64,000 bases of DNA from Verrucomicrobiaceae bacterium (GTDB taxonomy: Bacteria; Verrucomicrobiota; Verrucomicrobiia; Verrucomicrobiales; Verrucomicrobiaceae), in assembly GCA_016713035.1 (NCBI GenBank), contig JADJPW010000003.1, forward strand, positions 434,001 to 498,000. Reading direction: 5' to 3'. The translations under genes and the position numbers were made by a program. Position 1 is the stretch's first letter. Every line of letters begins with the position of its first letter. Under the pieces are notes generated by a model. That model did no database searches and was not told the DNA's origin. It saw nothing but the letters and a program-made list of their open reading frames with translations. Below, one piece after another: positions 9,501 to 17,104 of the stretch.

Positions 9501-10535
9501 GCCTCGCCCATTGTGACGCTGTCACCAATGACGAATATCACCGCCACCAGCGCGGTTCTTCACGCCACCATCAATCCCAACGGCGTGAGCTCGGAGTTCA
9601 GGTACACGATCAACAGTCATCCTCCTTATCTGACCAAGCCCCTGCCATTGTTCGCACCAAGCGGTAGGACCGCAGAGACCGTGATCGTTCCTCTGAGCGG
9701 ACTCCCCCCTGGCACTTGGCACACTGTGAGCATTCAAGAACTCACATCCGGCGGTTGGACTACTCGAGCAACTAGCTACTTCGAGACAGCTCCGGTGCTC
9801 TCAGACCTCACTGTGAGCAGCAGCACACTCAGCCCTGCCTTTGATGGCACCACTTACAGCTACACCCTTCAGGTCCCTCTCAGCACGACCAGCATCGACC
9901 TTTCTGCAACCGCAGCAGCCCCCAGTATTACCTTGTTAAAATTGGGCCAAAATAATTCTCCGAGAGCATCCATCAGCAGCGGCGTCCCTGTGACGTTACA
10001 GCTCAACGCAGGGCTCAACGACATAAATATCCTCTGCGATACAGAGCAAGGTCACACTTGGTACTACTCAATCCATATCACACGTGCGGCTTCTTTTGAG
10101 CAATGGCGCAGCAGCACAGGCATCACAGGCACGACCAGCTCCGGGCCCCTTGATGACTTTGATGGCGACGGCATCGCCAACGTTCTCGAATACACCTTTG
10201 GCACGCCTGGTGCCAGTGGTGTTGGCAATGGCCCGCTCGTGGTGAATGACTCCACACTCATGGCCACCGGCCAGCCTACCAGTATGCAACGACCGCCTCC
10301 TGGGGGCGGCACTCCGGTATGGTGCGCAGTCTTTATCCGGCGCAAAGACCACGCCCAGGTCGGCCTTCAATGCACTCCTTCTTTCAGTGTCGATCTGAAT
10401 TCATGGCAAGACAGCACGGACACGCCCATCGTCATCGCCGATGACGGTATCTATCAGGCTCTTTGGCTTCCCTATCCCGAAATCAGCGGCCAAGCCGCCC
10501 ACTTCTTTCGTCTGCAAGTCACACTAGCCCCTTGA
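6525..10535 (+). CDS. Giant secreted RCC1-repeat protein with cadherin-like beta-sandwich domain
   Basis: About 1336 residues from the ATG at 6525 (an in-frame ATG at 6486 lies in the IS repeat). The start has a hydrophobic signal-like segment (LRLAILVALGWMNS). A short all-beta domain ending GGDGNDITLTQV follows. Residues about 200-890 hold over a dozen RCC1/ALATS repeats with the signature LWAWGxNxxGQLGxGT, enough for about two seven-bladed propellers. Then come a fibronectin-like segment (SAVLHATINPNGVSSEFRY), a cadherin-like beta-sandwich (LSDLTVSSSTLSPAFDGTTYSYTLQVP) and a C-terminal DFDGDGIANVLEYTFG motif common in secreted Verrucomicrobia proteins. It probably acts outside the cell in binding, but the ligand is unknown. 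It lies between two copies of the troD 3' end, which suggests insertion. Confidence 0.88.
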   Translation: MKLCTVFDLRLAILVALGWMNSISKSETVHFTDANTIPLTSSLYTASGPLQVTLDFAPPAGTVLKLVNHTGAQSVSGTFTNVPEGGLVVGLQSSTPHNFELTYAGGDGNDITLTQVSEVVTFPPIGVKYIDDAPFSLNATSSGSSTVTYEIVAGTNSAYVYEDVIYLGNTPGAVTVKAVAGSSLPKYQTFRLEAAGSGFLRLASSKMGLFSLGIRANGTLWGWGNNDSGQLGNGVTGTSRTPVQSGTATNWRQVSAGLTHAVGTRTDGSLWAWGKNNLGQVGQGTANATLYTTATRVGSDIDWAWAVAGFDHCIAVKTNGTLWAWGANNLGQCGQGDITPALYASPVQIGTDNDWRQTEAGLSAGGDFTLALKTSGLLWAWGDNTNGQLGDGTTTMSATPVQITAGSWNAVSAGYRFSIAILFNGTVWSWGANGNGQLGRGGIVSNTSSPNACATSTLFAKISAGGLHALGLALDGTLWSWGNSVDGQLGLGLASPFPRVYTPTKVGSAQNWSEIAAGMTTSHATTTDGGLQGWGSNALGQIGWLPRLPLPVQPLLGPLNQTAAGRLGTTAMIRPDGTLWALGSNSYQLGLGGQYGEPLPVATQVPGTQSWRKLSAGYRHTMAIASDGSLWGFGSNTAGQLGNGTTTASNSPVQIGTDTDWAVVSASSNNLTNTSDFTLAVKTDGSLWAWGDNSYGQFGNGTTTGSLTPVRIGTENDWATVFDTAGGHSLASKTNQTLWAWGLNSSGQIGNNTSTNVLNPVQVLSDVKIAVGGTFYSMALKWDGSLYTWGSGSSGQLGVSGSRLSPYLISGTWKSIASTNGSTSLGIKNDDSLWVWGYGFTGQLGNGTYSASSTVSPIRIGTSNSWARVISNGAHPLALTKDGTLWGWGEANRGSTGFAGHDQLQPDQVFPALSAPQTLSFFPPSGMSVGDTVTLNAQASSGLPPRYIVNGDAVLNGDRLTVTGPGTISVIAYQPGDRFWQASDMRQVFIQKASPIVTLSPMTNITATSAVLHATINPNGVSSEFRYTINSHPPYLTKPLPLFAPSGRTAETVIVPLSGLPPGTWHTVSIQELTSGGWTTRATSYFETAPVLSDLTVSSSTLSPAFDGTTYSYTLQVPLSTTSIDLSATAAAPSITLLKLGQNNSPRASISSGVPVTLQLNAGLNDINILCDTEQGHTWYYSIHITRAASFEQWRSSTGITGTTSSGPLDDFDGDGIANVLEYTFGTPGASGVGNGPLVVNDSTLMATGQPTSMQRPPPGGGTPVWCAVFIRRKDHAQVGLQCTPSFSVDLNSWQDSTDTPIVIADDGIYQALWLPYPEISGQAAHFFRLQVTLAP

Positions 10536-10561
10536 ATTTGCATCCCGCAGGCGCTCTTTGT

Positions 10562-10599
10562 TTTAGCTGCGCCTGGCTCCAGCATGTGCTGCGGCGGCG
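10562..10599 (+). repeat. 38-bp direct repeat, copy 2
   Basis: Second copy of 5091-5128 with one mismatch, placed 27 bp after the RCC1-repeat gene stop. Confidence 0.85.
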
Positions 10600-10666
10600 C
10601 TTTCAGCGAAAAGGGCCCGCCGCAGAGTCGGAATGCCGCGCTGTGTTGCCGACGGAGGCCGCGTGA
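10562..10666 (+). pseudogene. Displaced 3' end of the TroD-type permease gene
   Basis: In the permease frame this stretch reads FSCAWLQHVLRRRF, identical to the TroD C-terminal region, then QRKGPAAESECRAVLPTEAA and a TGA stop at 10664-10666. It has no start and no permease core. The simplest reading is that this is the original end of troD, cut off when the RCC1-repeat segment was inserted with duplication of 38 bp. The opposite direction, a copied fragment, cannot be excluded. Confidence 0.7.
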
Positions 10667-10678
10667 CGCTCCACACAC

Positions 10679-11296
10679 TCACGGCGCACGTTTCACCACA
10701 CGCAGCGCGTAGATTCGCTCGGCGAGGGTGCTCAGGCGACGGGGCATCCGGTCGTCATGCAAAGGATCACGGGCGAGGTAGTCCGTGCCATCCTTGCCAG
10801 TGATGACCAGCCAGTGCTGGATGCCGCCGAGGAGAAAGTACTTCACGATGGGGAAGGCCCCAGCCTCCAAGGCGCGGTCGATGGCCTCGTGCGTGGGTTT
10901 GGCGTGGTATTCAGCCGTGAGCTTGCCACGGGTGACTCGGGGGATGGCATTCCATACCAGCCAGCCTTGGGGCAGGTAGCCATCGTGCTTTTTCAGCAGC
11001 TCATTGAGCTCTCCTGGCGTGATGGAGACACCGAGATTCGTGCACGCCATCGCGACACTGCTCACCGTGCAGCCATGGGAGCCGAGCGTGCAGGCGGTCG
11101 CTCCGAGCGGGTCCGCAGCCCACCGTGGATCTTTCTGCAAGTAGGTGAATCCAGCGTCTTGCAGGCGGATCTGCAAGGACCTGCCGCCCACCGATGGAAT
11201 CGATGGAGCACGCCGAATCCACCAGGTGCGCACCGCGACACACCCAGCACTCGCGAATGCCAAGACGGCCGCGGTGAGTGCGATGCGTCGTTTCAT
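10679..11296 (-). CDS. C39-like cysteine peptidase domain lipoprotein
   Basis: 205 residues. The N-terminus MKRRIALTAAVLAFASAGC has a lipobox-like ASAGC, so it is probably a membrane-anchored exported protein. The peptidase_C39_2 motifs follow: YLQKDPRWAADPLG, then GCTVSSVAMA with the candidate nucleophile Cys, SITPGELNELLKKHDGY, and GGIQHWLVITGKDG with the His, then ARDPLHDD. Such proteins are papain-like peptidases or bacteriocin-processing relatives. The substrate here is unknown. It is encoded convergent to the troD remnant and in the same direction as the membrane protein gene upstream of it. Confidence 0.82.
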   Translation of the reverse strand: MKRRIALTAAVLAFASAGCVAVRTWWIRRAPSIPSVGGRSLQIRLQDAGFTYLQKDPRWAADPLGATACTLGSHGCTVSSVAMACTNLGVSITPGELNELLKKHDGYLPQGWLVWNAIPRVTRGKLTAEYHAKPTHEAIDRALEAGAFPIVKYFLLGGIQHWLVITGKDGTDYLARDPLHDDRMPRRLSTLAERIYALRVVKRAP

Positions 11297-11350
11297 GATC
11301 CAGAGGAGAGCGAGCGGTGAAGTGCCAGGGTGCCGGACGCGACACGCGCA

Positions 11351-12100
11351 TCAATCCGCCGCATTGTTTTGGCCGACCTGGCGACTAACGGTTTCGCCGT
11401 CATACATTAGAAATTGACGCTCCAGCCCCGTGAGGCCGGAGATGCGCTTCAGCATCCAAAAGAGCAGCCCCATCGTCACTGCGACCATCGGCAGGCCGAT
11501 GACGAGGTAGTTCATCCAGTTCAGGCGACCGATGGCTTGGGTGTAGGGCTCTGAGCCGGGCTCTTTGCCCTCCAGCAGATACCAGGCGAGCAAAAAATTC
11601 GCCACGGCAGAGAGCAGCATCGTGCCGCCCATGCCCCAGGAGGCCTCTTTGAGCAGGGTGGTGAAGCCGCTGCGCCGCTCCGGCGTGTTCAGCGACTTTT
11701 CGATCAGCGGCACATTCACGATCTGGGGATTGAGCAGCAGCTCTGAGACCAGTGGGCGGCCAAAGCGCAGACTCAGCGGGAAAGCCAGCCCCAGCACCAC
11801 GGCAAAGGCGGCTTCTTTGGCCGCGAACCACACCGCTTCCAGCTTCATCAGCCCCAGTCCGCCTGTGACCACCACCGCGATGAGGCCGAAGACGGAGAAA
11901 AAATTCATCCCCCGCTTTTGGGAGAAGCACCACAGCCCGTAGCCCACCGGGATGAGCACCGCGACGACCAGTGCCCACGCGGGGCCCAGGTAATTGGGCT
12001 TGCTCAGTTTTTCGAGCACCACGGATGGGACCACCACATTGAGGAGCAGATCGAGAAGCGGATTTTGCGCCGGTTGCGGCGGAGAGGGAGCGTCTGGCAT
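11351..12100 (-). CDS. Polytopic membrane protein, VC0807-like family
   Basis: About 249 residues from the ATG at 12100; a longer version from 12145 adds 15 unconvincing residues. A proline-rich N-terminus is followed by five to six hydrophobic segments (for example GPAWALVVAVLIPVGYGLW, NFFSVFGLIAVVVTGGLGL and MNYLVIGLPMVAVTMGLLFW). The pattern, including FFSVFGLIAVVVTGGLGL and a later helix with SAVANFLLAWYL, resembles VC0807-family inner-membrane proteins of unknown function. I see no catalytic motif. Function is not assigned. Confidence 0.75.
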   Translation of the reverse strand: MPDAPSPPQPAQNPLLDLLLNVVVPSVVLEKLSKPNYLGPAWALVVAVLIPVGYGLWCFSQKRGMNFFSVFGLIAVVVTGGLGLMKLEAVWFAAKEAAFAVVLGLAFPLSLRFGRPLVSELLLNPQIVNVPLIEKSLNTPERRSGFTTLLKEASWGMGGTMLLSAVANFLLAWYLLEGKEPGSEPYTQAIGRLNWMNYLVIGLPMVAVTMGLLFWMLKRISGLTGLERQFLMYDGETVSRQVGQNNAAD

Positions 12101-12168
12101 GTTCGGGATATCGGGAGAGCCCCAAAGGTAAACCCGGAACGCCAAATAGGTAAATAGAGAAGTGCCTC

Positions 12169-12516
12169 CTAACCCACATACTGGGTGGCAAAGAACTCAT
12201 TGCCCTCCGGGTCACGCAGGATGGAGAGCAGCACCGGATCACCGGGACGCTGCGTGGGTGCTTGGAGCACGGTGGCACCGGCTTGAGTCAGCACGTCCAC
12301 TTTCTGTAGCACATCCTCAAATTGGAAGGTCAGGCCGGTGGGATTGCGCTGGCCATCATGACCACCGTGGAGGGCGATGATGGCATCGCCATGCCGCAGT
12401 TCCGTCCAGAAATCGCTCACGAAGACTTCTTCGAGACCGATGGCATCGCGGTAAAAAGCCGTCGCACGCCGCATGTCGGCAGCCAGGAGCATGAACTTCA
12501 CTTTTTCGGGTTTCAT
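12169..12516 (-). CDS. VOC (glyoxalase/bleomycin-resistance) family protein
   Basis: 115 residues. A single vicinal-oxygen-chelate fold is recognisable from KFMLLAADMRRATAFYRDAIGLEE at the start and SILRDPEGNEFFATQYV at the end. The terminal DPEGN with the glutamate two residues later is the usual metal-ligand region. VOC proteins form dimers and act as lyases, dioxygenases or binding proteins. The substrate cannot be told from sequence. It sits 9 bp downstream of the PSD1 gene on the same strand. Confidence 0.85.
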   Translation of the reverse strand: MKPEKVKFMLLAADMRRATAFYRDAIGLEEVFVSDFWTELRHGDAIIALHGGHDGQRNPTGLTFQFEDVLQKVDVLTQAGATVLQAPTQRPGDPVLLSILRDPEGNEFFATQYVG

Positions 12517-12525
12517 GTGCTGTGA

Positions 12526-15350
12526 TTAGTCGAGGAAGCGGAATTCCGGTGTGGCCCACAGAGTCTGGATCAGGCGGGCCCAGAGATCACGCTCGCTTTC
12601 GCGGCTGTCATTGCCACTGCGGCTCGATTCGATGAATTCGCTGGCCTGGGCGGCCTCGGCAGCGGTAGGCGGGCGCTGGAGAGAGCCTGTGAAGGCGGTC
12701 TGGATGCGTGCAGGCATCGCGGTGGCTTTTGGAGCAGGGCATCGGCAGCGGCGCGGGCTTGCTCGATGACTTTGGGCGAGTTCATCATGAAAAGTGCCTG
12801 CGTCGCGACGGTGCTGGTGCCGCGCTGACCGATGGGCTGATTGATGTCGGCGAAATCAAAGACCTCAAAGAGCGGATGCCGCACATTGCGGAAGGCGGCG
12901 CTGTACACACTGCGGCGCGTGTCATTGAAGGCGTAGCCGTATTCGAGGTTCTGTACCTTTTGATCGTTTGAATCGACTGCTTTGGCATCACCGATGCCGG
13001 GGCCACCGAAGCGCTGCTCCAGAGTGCCTGCGGCGGAAAGCATGGCATCACGGATGCACTCCGCATCCAGTCGCTTGCGGTTCATGCGGGCGAGGAGGCG
13101 GTTATCGGGATCTGTCGGGAGCACTTTACCCGAGGAGGCCTGGCGGTAGCTGCGGCTGAGGACCATGCTCTTGATAAGGTGCTTCAGATCCCAACCGTCC
13201 GCGATGAACTGCAAGGCCAGATGATCGAGCAGCTCAGGGTGGCTGGGCAGCTCGCCCGTGCTGCCGAAGTTATCCGTGGTGCGCACGATGCCGACCCCGA
13301 AGAGCCAATGCCACACGCGGTTCACCATGACACGGGCCGTGAGCGGGTGGTCACGTGAGGTCATCCACCGCGCCATCTCCAGGCGGCCACTGCTAGTGGC
13401 GGGCACGCTGGGTGCACCCGGCCGCAGAGCCGCCAGGATGAAGCCGCGCGGCACCACGGCTCCGAGATTCCGCGTGCTGCCGCGGATGTGGATTTTGGCA
13501 TCCTCAGGTTTTTCGTCCTCCGCGACGGACATGGCCTCGGAGCGTGGTGGCTGGGCTTTTTCCAGCGCTTTGAGCTGCTTTTCGAGCGTGGCGAGGCGTG
13601 CTTTGAGCTGACCTTCTGCCTCGGAGTCTTTTTTCACGACGGGTTCCTCGGCGGCGCTTTCTGCGGGCAGAAATTGGACCGCATCGACCGTGACGTAGCC
13701 CTGGGAGGCCGCATTGGTGATGAGGACAAAGCCTTGGCCGTTCGCCTCAAAGCGGAAGGTGCCTAGTGAAGCGAATTGTAGGCCGCGCAGGTTCCCGGTG
13801 GCGAGTTTGAATGTCTTCAAGTCCTCGCCATCGGCATGCAGGATGGTGGCGGTGGCGCTTTCGGCGCGGTTCGGGCCTGCACTGAAGGCCACACGGACTT
13901 CGTAGCGGCCCGCTTTGGGCAGCTTGGGCGTGAAGGTGATGGTTTTCTCGCCTTTGCCCTCATTTTCATCCGTGGAGTAACCCTCACCGATGAAGGGACC
14001 AAAGTGGGTGGAGCTTTTCCATGCGCCGACCTTCTGCGCGGCGCTGTCGTCGATGACGATGCCCGGCAGATCGCTAGGGGAGATGTTTTTGCGCCGACGC
14101 AGATCCTCGCTGCCAGCGTCACGGAGCTGGTCCTTGATGAGGTCGATCTCCGTTTTGAAGCCCTCGACCCTGCGCTCATGCTTTTGCATCGCGCTCTCGG
14201 CCGCCCCATCGAGCGGGAGAGGTGTGTCGATCCAGTGGGCGACGTTGTCGGTGTAGTTTTTGAGCGTGCGGGTGCTGCGCAGGATGCCCGCCAGGGCGTA
14301 GTAGTCGCGGGCGCTGATGGGATCGAATTTATGATCATGGCAGCGGGCGCAGCCGATCGTCATGCCCATGAAGGCACGGCCCAGGGTATCGAGCTGCTCG
14401 TCGATGATGTCCATGCGCAGCATGCCTTTGTCCTGCTCCTCGTAGTTCGTGGGGCCGAGTGCGAGGAAGCCCGTGGCGGTGAGCTGGCGGCGGCGCTGGG
14501 CGGCATTTTCATGCGGCAAGAGATCGCCCGCCAGCATCTCGGTGATCATGCGGTCCACCGGCACATTCGTGCGCAGGGAGTCGAGGATGTAATCACGGAA
14601 TCTCCACGCATCCTTGAATGGCAAGGAGCGCCCGCCACCGCTCGACTCGGCAAACCGCGTGATGTCTAGCCAGTGCGAGGCCCACCGCTCGGCAAAGGCA
14701 TCCGAGGCGAGGAGCCGGTCCACATAGGCCTCCAGATTCTGCATGTCGGCAGCCTGCGTCGTGGGATCAGGCGGCAGACCTGTCAGATCAAAGCTGATGC
14801 GGCGCTGGAGCGTGTGCGCATCGGCATCAGGAGCGGGCGAGAGGCCATTTTGCTCCAATTTGGCCAAAATGAAGTGATCGATGGAGTTCGCCGGCCAAGC
14901 GTTGTTTTTCACGGCAGGCGGCTGATGGGCCTGCGGCGGCTGAAAGGACCAAAAAGTGGCATCCGCACGCTTCGAGCTGGTTTTGGCCATGCGCGGGTTT
15001 TGTTCCTCACGCGGATCGGGTGCCCCAGACTCGATCCAGAGTCGTAGATCGGCGATTTCGCTCTCTTTGAGCTTCCGCTTCGGCGGCATCTTCAAATCGC
15101 GATCGGTGTAGCTGATGGCACGCCAGAGATGACTGGCATCGAGCTTCCCCGGCGTGATGGCCGGCCCCGAATCGCCCCCGGTTTGCCACCCGCTACGTGC
15201 ATCCAGGCGCAGACCGCCCTTTTGCTTCTCCGGCCCGTGGCAGTCGATGCAGTTCTCGATGAGCAAGGGGCGGATGCGCTGCTCAAAATGCGTCATATCT
15301 GCCGCCTGGGCAGCCGTGGAGAGAGCGAGCAGAGTAAAAGCGATACGCAT
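12526..15350 (-). CDS. PSD1-type protein (cytochrome c-like PSCyt1, DUF1549, DUF1553), frameshifted near the 3' end
   Basis: About 941 residues if the frame is restored. The start at 15350 gives a clean signal peptide (MRIAFTLLALSTAAQA). Then come a haem motif in IDCHGPEKQKGG (CIDCH), MPPKRKLKESEIADL, the DUF1549 domain (SFDLTGLPPDP, FAERWASHWLDITRFAES), a carbohydrate-binding-like insert, and DUF1553 (PLTARVMVNRVWHWLFGVGIV, SRSYRQAS, ADINQPIGQRGTSTVATQALFMMNSP). The frame breaks in an A4 run (TTTT at 12727-12730 on the plus strand). The true C-terminus, MPARIQTAFTGSLQRPPT ... ATPEFRFLD, continues in the next frame to the stop at 12526. Family members are secreted and usually paired with DUF1501 proteins; no DUF1501 gene is adjacent. 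Confidence 0.87.
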
Positions 15351-15405
15351 GGGAACAAAGTGGCCCAGCATAACGTCCGCTCCCAGCACGGTCTTTTGCA
15401 GCAAT

Positions 15406-15439
15406 GTTCGCGGTTCCCTGTTCGCGGTTCCCTGTTCGC
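15406..15439 (+). repeat. Heptamer array (GTTCGCG/GTTCCCT)
   Basis: Five 7-bp units alternating GTTCGCG and GTTCCCT (34 bp, the last partial). It begins exactly where the AAA-ATPase homology of the fragment at 15439-15561 stops, and 56 bp upstream of the PSD1 start. Confidence 0.85.
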
Positions 15440-15561
15440 AGCACGCTGGTCTTGCCACTGTTGTTTTTACCCACGAGAAGGTTCACTGAGCCAAGGTCAT
15501 CCAGCCGCAGGTTTTCCGGGCGGCGGAAACATTCGATGTGGATGGATTTCCAATGAGGCAT
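15439..15561 (-). pseudogene. Truncated AAA/ABC-type ATPase (N-terminal fragment)
   Basis: From the ATG at 15561 about 41 residues are recognisable: KSIHIECFRRPENLRLDDLG, then VNLLVGKNNSGKTSVL, a good Walker A of RecF/OLD-like ATPases. Homology ends abruptly at the heptamer array, after which the frame runs into unrelated sequence. No Walker B or signature motif exists nearby. It is a gene remnant. Confidence 0.8.
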
Positions 15562-15655
15562 GGGATCAGGTTACGTGTTATCGCAGCTTTGCCAACAAAT
15601 CAGGCTGCACTTGATGGATGACAAAACGCGGGGGCAATTCGGGTCATATGCCTTA

Positions 15656-16572
15656 GAGTCTATCCGGCAAAAGGTTCGACAGGTTGTAACGAGGTGAGGC
15701 GTCTGGCCATGATGCCGATGAAGGCGAGGTAAACAAAGGCTTCGTGATGGCGCGGGTTCTTCTCGTGATCCCGTGTGAGTCGGCGTTGCTTCACCAGCCA
15801 GCCAAAGCTGCGCTCGATGACCCAGCGGCGCGGCAGCACCACGAAGCCCTTCTGGTCTTCGAGCTTCTTGATGATCCCCAAGGCAAAACTCGCTCCGTGA
15901 CCGAAGAGTTGTCCCATGCTCTGCACGAAGGTCTCCAGCTTCCCGGCATAGCCACCATCGGCAAAGATCATCAGCAGGCTCAGGAAGCCATGGCAAAACA
16001 TGCACAACAGCAGCTTTGCGCCGTCACGATCTTGCACGTCGGCGGGCGTGACCACCACGCCCAGCAGCAGGCCGTTGGTGTCGGTGAGCGCGTGGCGCTT
16101 GCGTCCCTTGATCTTCTTGCCCGCGTCGTAACCGCAGCTCACAGCCGGTAGCTGCCCGCCTTTGACGCTTTGGCTGTCGATGACAGCGGCGCTGGGCATG
16201 GCGTTTTTTAGCATCAGGCGTGTCTGGGTGCGCAGGGCGTCGTTGAGCTTGGGCCACAAGCCCTGCTCGGTCCATTTACTCAAGGCGTCGTGAGCGGTGC
16301 TGCGGGGCGCGAGGTTCTTGGGGATCATCGATCACTGAGAGCCCGTTTTGAGCACATAGCGGATGGTGTCCAGGCAGATTCGGGCGGAGTCGGGAGCTCG
16401 CAGCCTGCCTCGACAACGCTTCGCGCCAGCCGGGTAGATGATAGGCTTGATGAGTTCCCATTCCGCATCGCTGAGATCAGAATCGTAACCGGCTGGTTGA
16501 TAGGGCTTGGCTGGCATCGCCCACCTTCCACTTTCAGCTTTTACTGGCTACAACTATTTGCCGGATAGGCTC
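15656..16572 (-). mobile_element. IS5-family insertion sequence (917 bp) with TTA target duplication
   Basis: Imperfect terminal inverted repeats begin GAGTCTATCCGGCAAA at 15656 and, inverted, GAGCCTATCCGGCAAA ending at 16572. The trinucleotide TTA abuts both ends (15653-15655 and 16573-16575). Such ends and a 3-bp TNA duplication fit the IS1031/IS427 part of the IS5 family. The stop codon of the transposase lies inside the left repeat. The element sits 45 bp before the LexA box of the SOS cassette. Confidence 0.92.
15660..16517 (-). pseudogene. IS5-family transposase with an in-frame TGA
   Basis: From the ATG at 16517: a DUF4096-type N-terminus (SDLSDAEWELIKPII), then DDE motifs AVIDSQSVKGG (D), MIFADGGYAGKLETF (D) and VIERSFGWLVKQRRLTRDHE (E). 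The reading frame is interrupted by TGA at 16332-16334 after LKTGSQ. Family members have Trp there (Q-W-S/R-M), so TGG to TGA is the likely change. The two halves are in the same frame, so this is not the two-ORF frameshift arrangement of some IS5 relatives. Without readthrough the copy is dead. Confidence 0.9.
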
Positions 16573-16617
16573 TTAATCTTGGGATGGGCTGTTGAGATAA
16601 CATAAATCCTCTTTGAC

Positions 16618-16631
16618 TGTTCTTTAGAACG
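16618..16631 (+). promoter_or_regulatory. Candidate LexA box
   Basis: TGTTC-TTTA-GAACG, 14 bp upstream of the LexA/UmuD-like gene start. It differs from the motif reported for Verrucomicrobia LexA (TGTTC-N4-GAACA) only in the last base. It overlaps a possible -35 hexamer TTGACT (16614-16619). It would place the protease-dinB-dnaE2 genes under SOS control. Confidence 0.7.
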
Positions 16632-16645
16632 CATATAGAGACCAC

Positions 16646-17098
16646 ATGCTCACCCCACGCCAAAAACACGTCCTCCAGCTCCTCTGGCTCTCCCAGGCTC
16701 GTTCTTGGATTCGTCACCAGGTGCCGCTGCTCGGCAGCATCATCGCTGGGCAGCCAGATAGCGCAGAGGGCCGCATGGATGGCTGTATCGACATCGATCC
16801 CACCACGCTGCGCCTGCCGAAAAATGCCCGCACCTTTGCGCTAAAGGTCCGTGGCGACTCCATGCGGCATGCAGGCATCCTGGAGGGCGATGTCGCCATC
16901 ATGGAGTTCCGCGAAGCACGGCACGGCGACATCGTCGCGGCACTCATCGACGGCGAGACGACCCTGAAACGCTTCATCCTGCAAAACGGCGTGCCTTATC
17001 TCCGCGCCGCGAACCCGAAGTATCCAGACCTCATCCCCGCACGCGAGCTCGTCATCCAGGGCGTGCTTATCGCCCTGCTACGGCTCACAGAAAGGTGA
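16646..17098 (+). CDS. LexA/UmuD-like S24 self-cleaving protease lacking the DNA-binding helix-turn-helix
   Basis: 150 residues. The first 16 (LTPRQKHVLQLL) look like the first helix of LexA, but the recognition helix and wing are missing and the sequence jumps to VPLLGSIIAGQP, the cleavage region. The predicted scissile bond is A34-G35. The catalytic dyad is present: Ser72 in VRGDSMRHAG and Lys108 in IDGETTLKRF. HGDIVAALIDGE resembles UmuD. Function: either a UmuD-like polymerase accessory factor activated by RecA-stimulated cleavage, or a LexA derivative that no longer binds DNA. It heads a cassette with dinB and dnaE2 behind a LexA box. Confidence 0.85.
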   Translation: MLTPRQKHVLQLLWLSQARSWIRHQVPLLGSIIAGQPDSAEGRMDGCIDIDPTTLRLPKNARTFALKVRGDSMRHAGILEGDVAIMEFREARHGDIVAALIDGETTLKRFILQNGVPYLRAANPKYPDLIPARELVIQGVLIALLRLTER

Positions 17099-17104
17099 TG
17101 CGCC

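Noticed and set aside
15350..15458. Longer start for the PSD1 gene at 15458
   Set aside because: The extra residues come from the heptamer array; the ATG at 15350 starts a clean signal peptide.
16276..16461. Programmed frameshift in the IS5 transposase
   Set aside because: The two halves are in the same frame and separated by one TGA codon, so a nonsense mutation explains it better.
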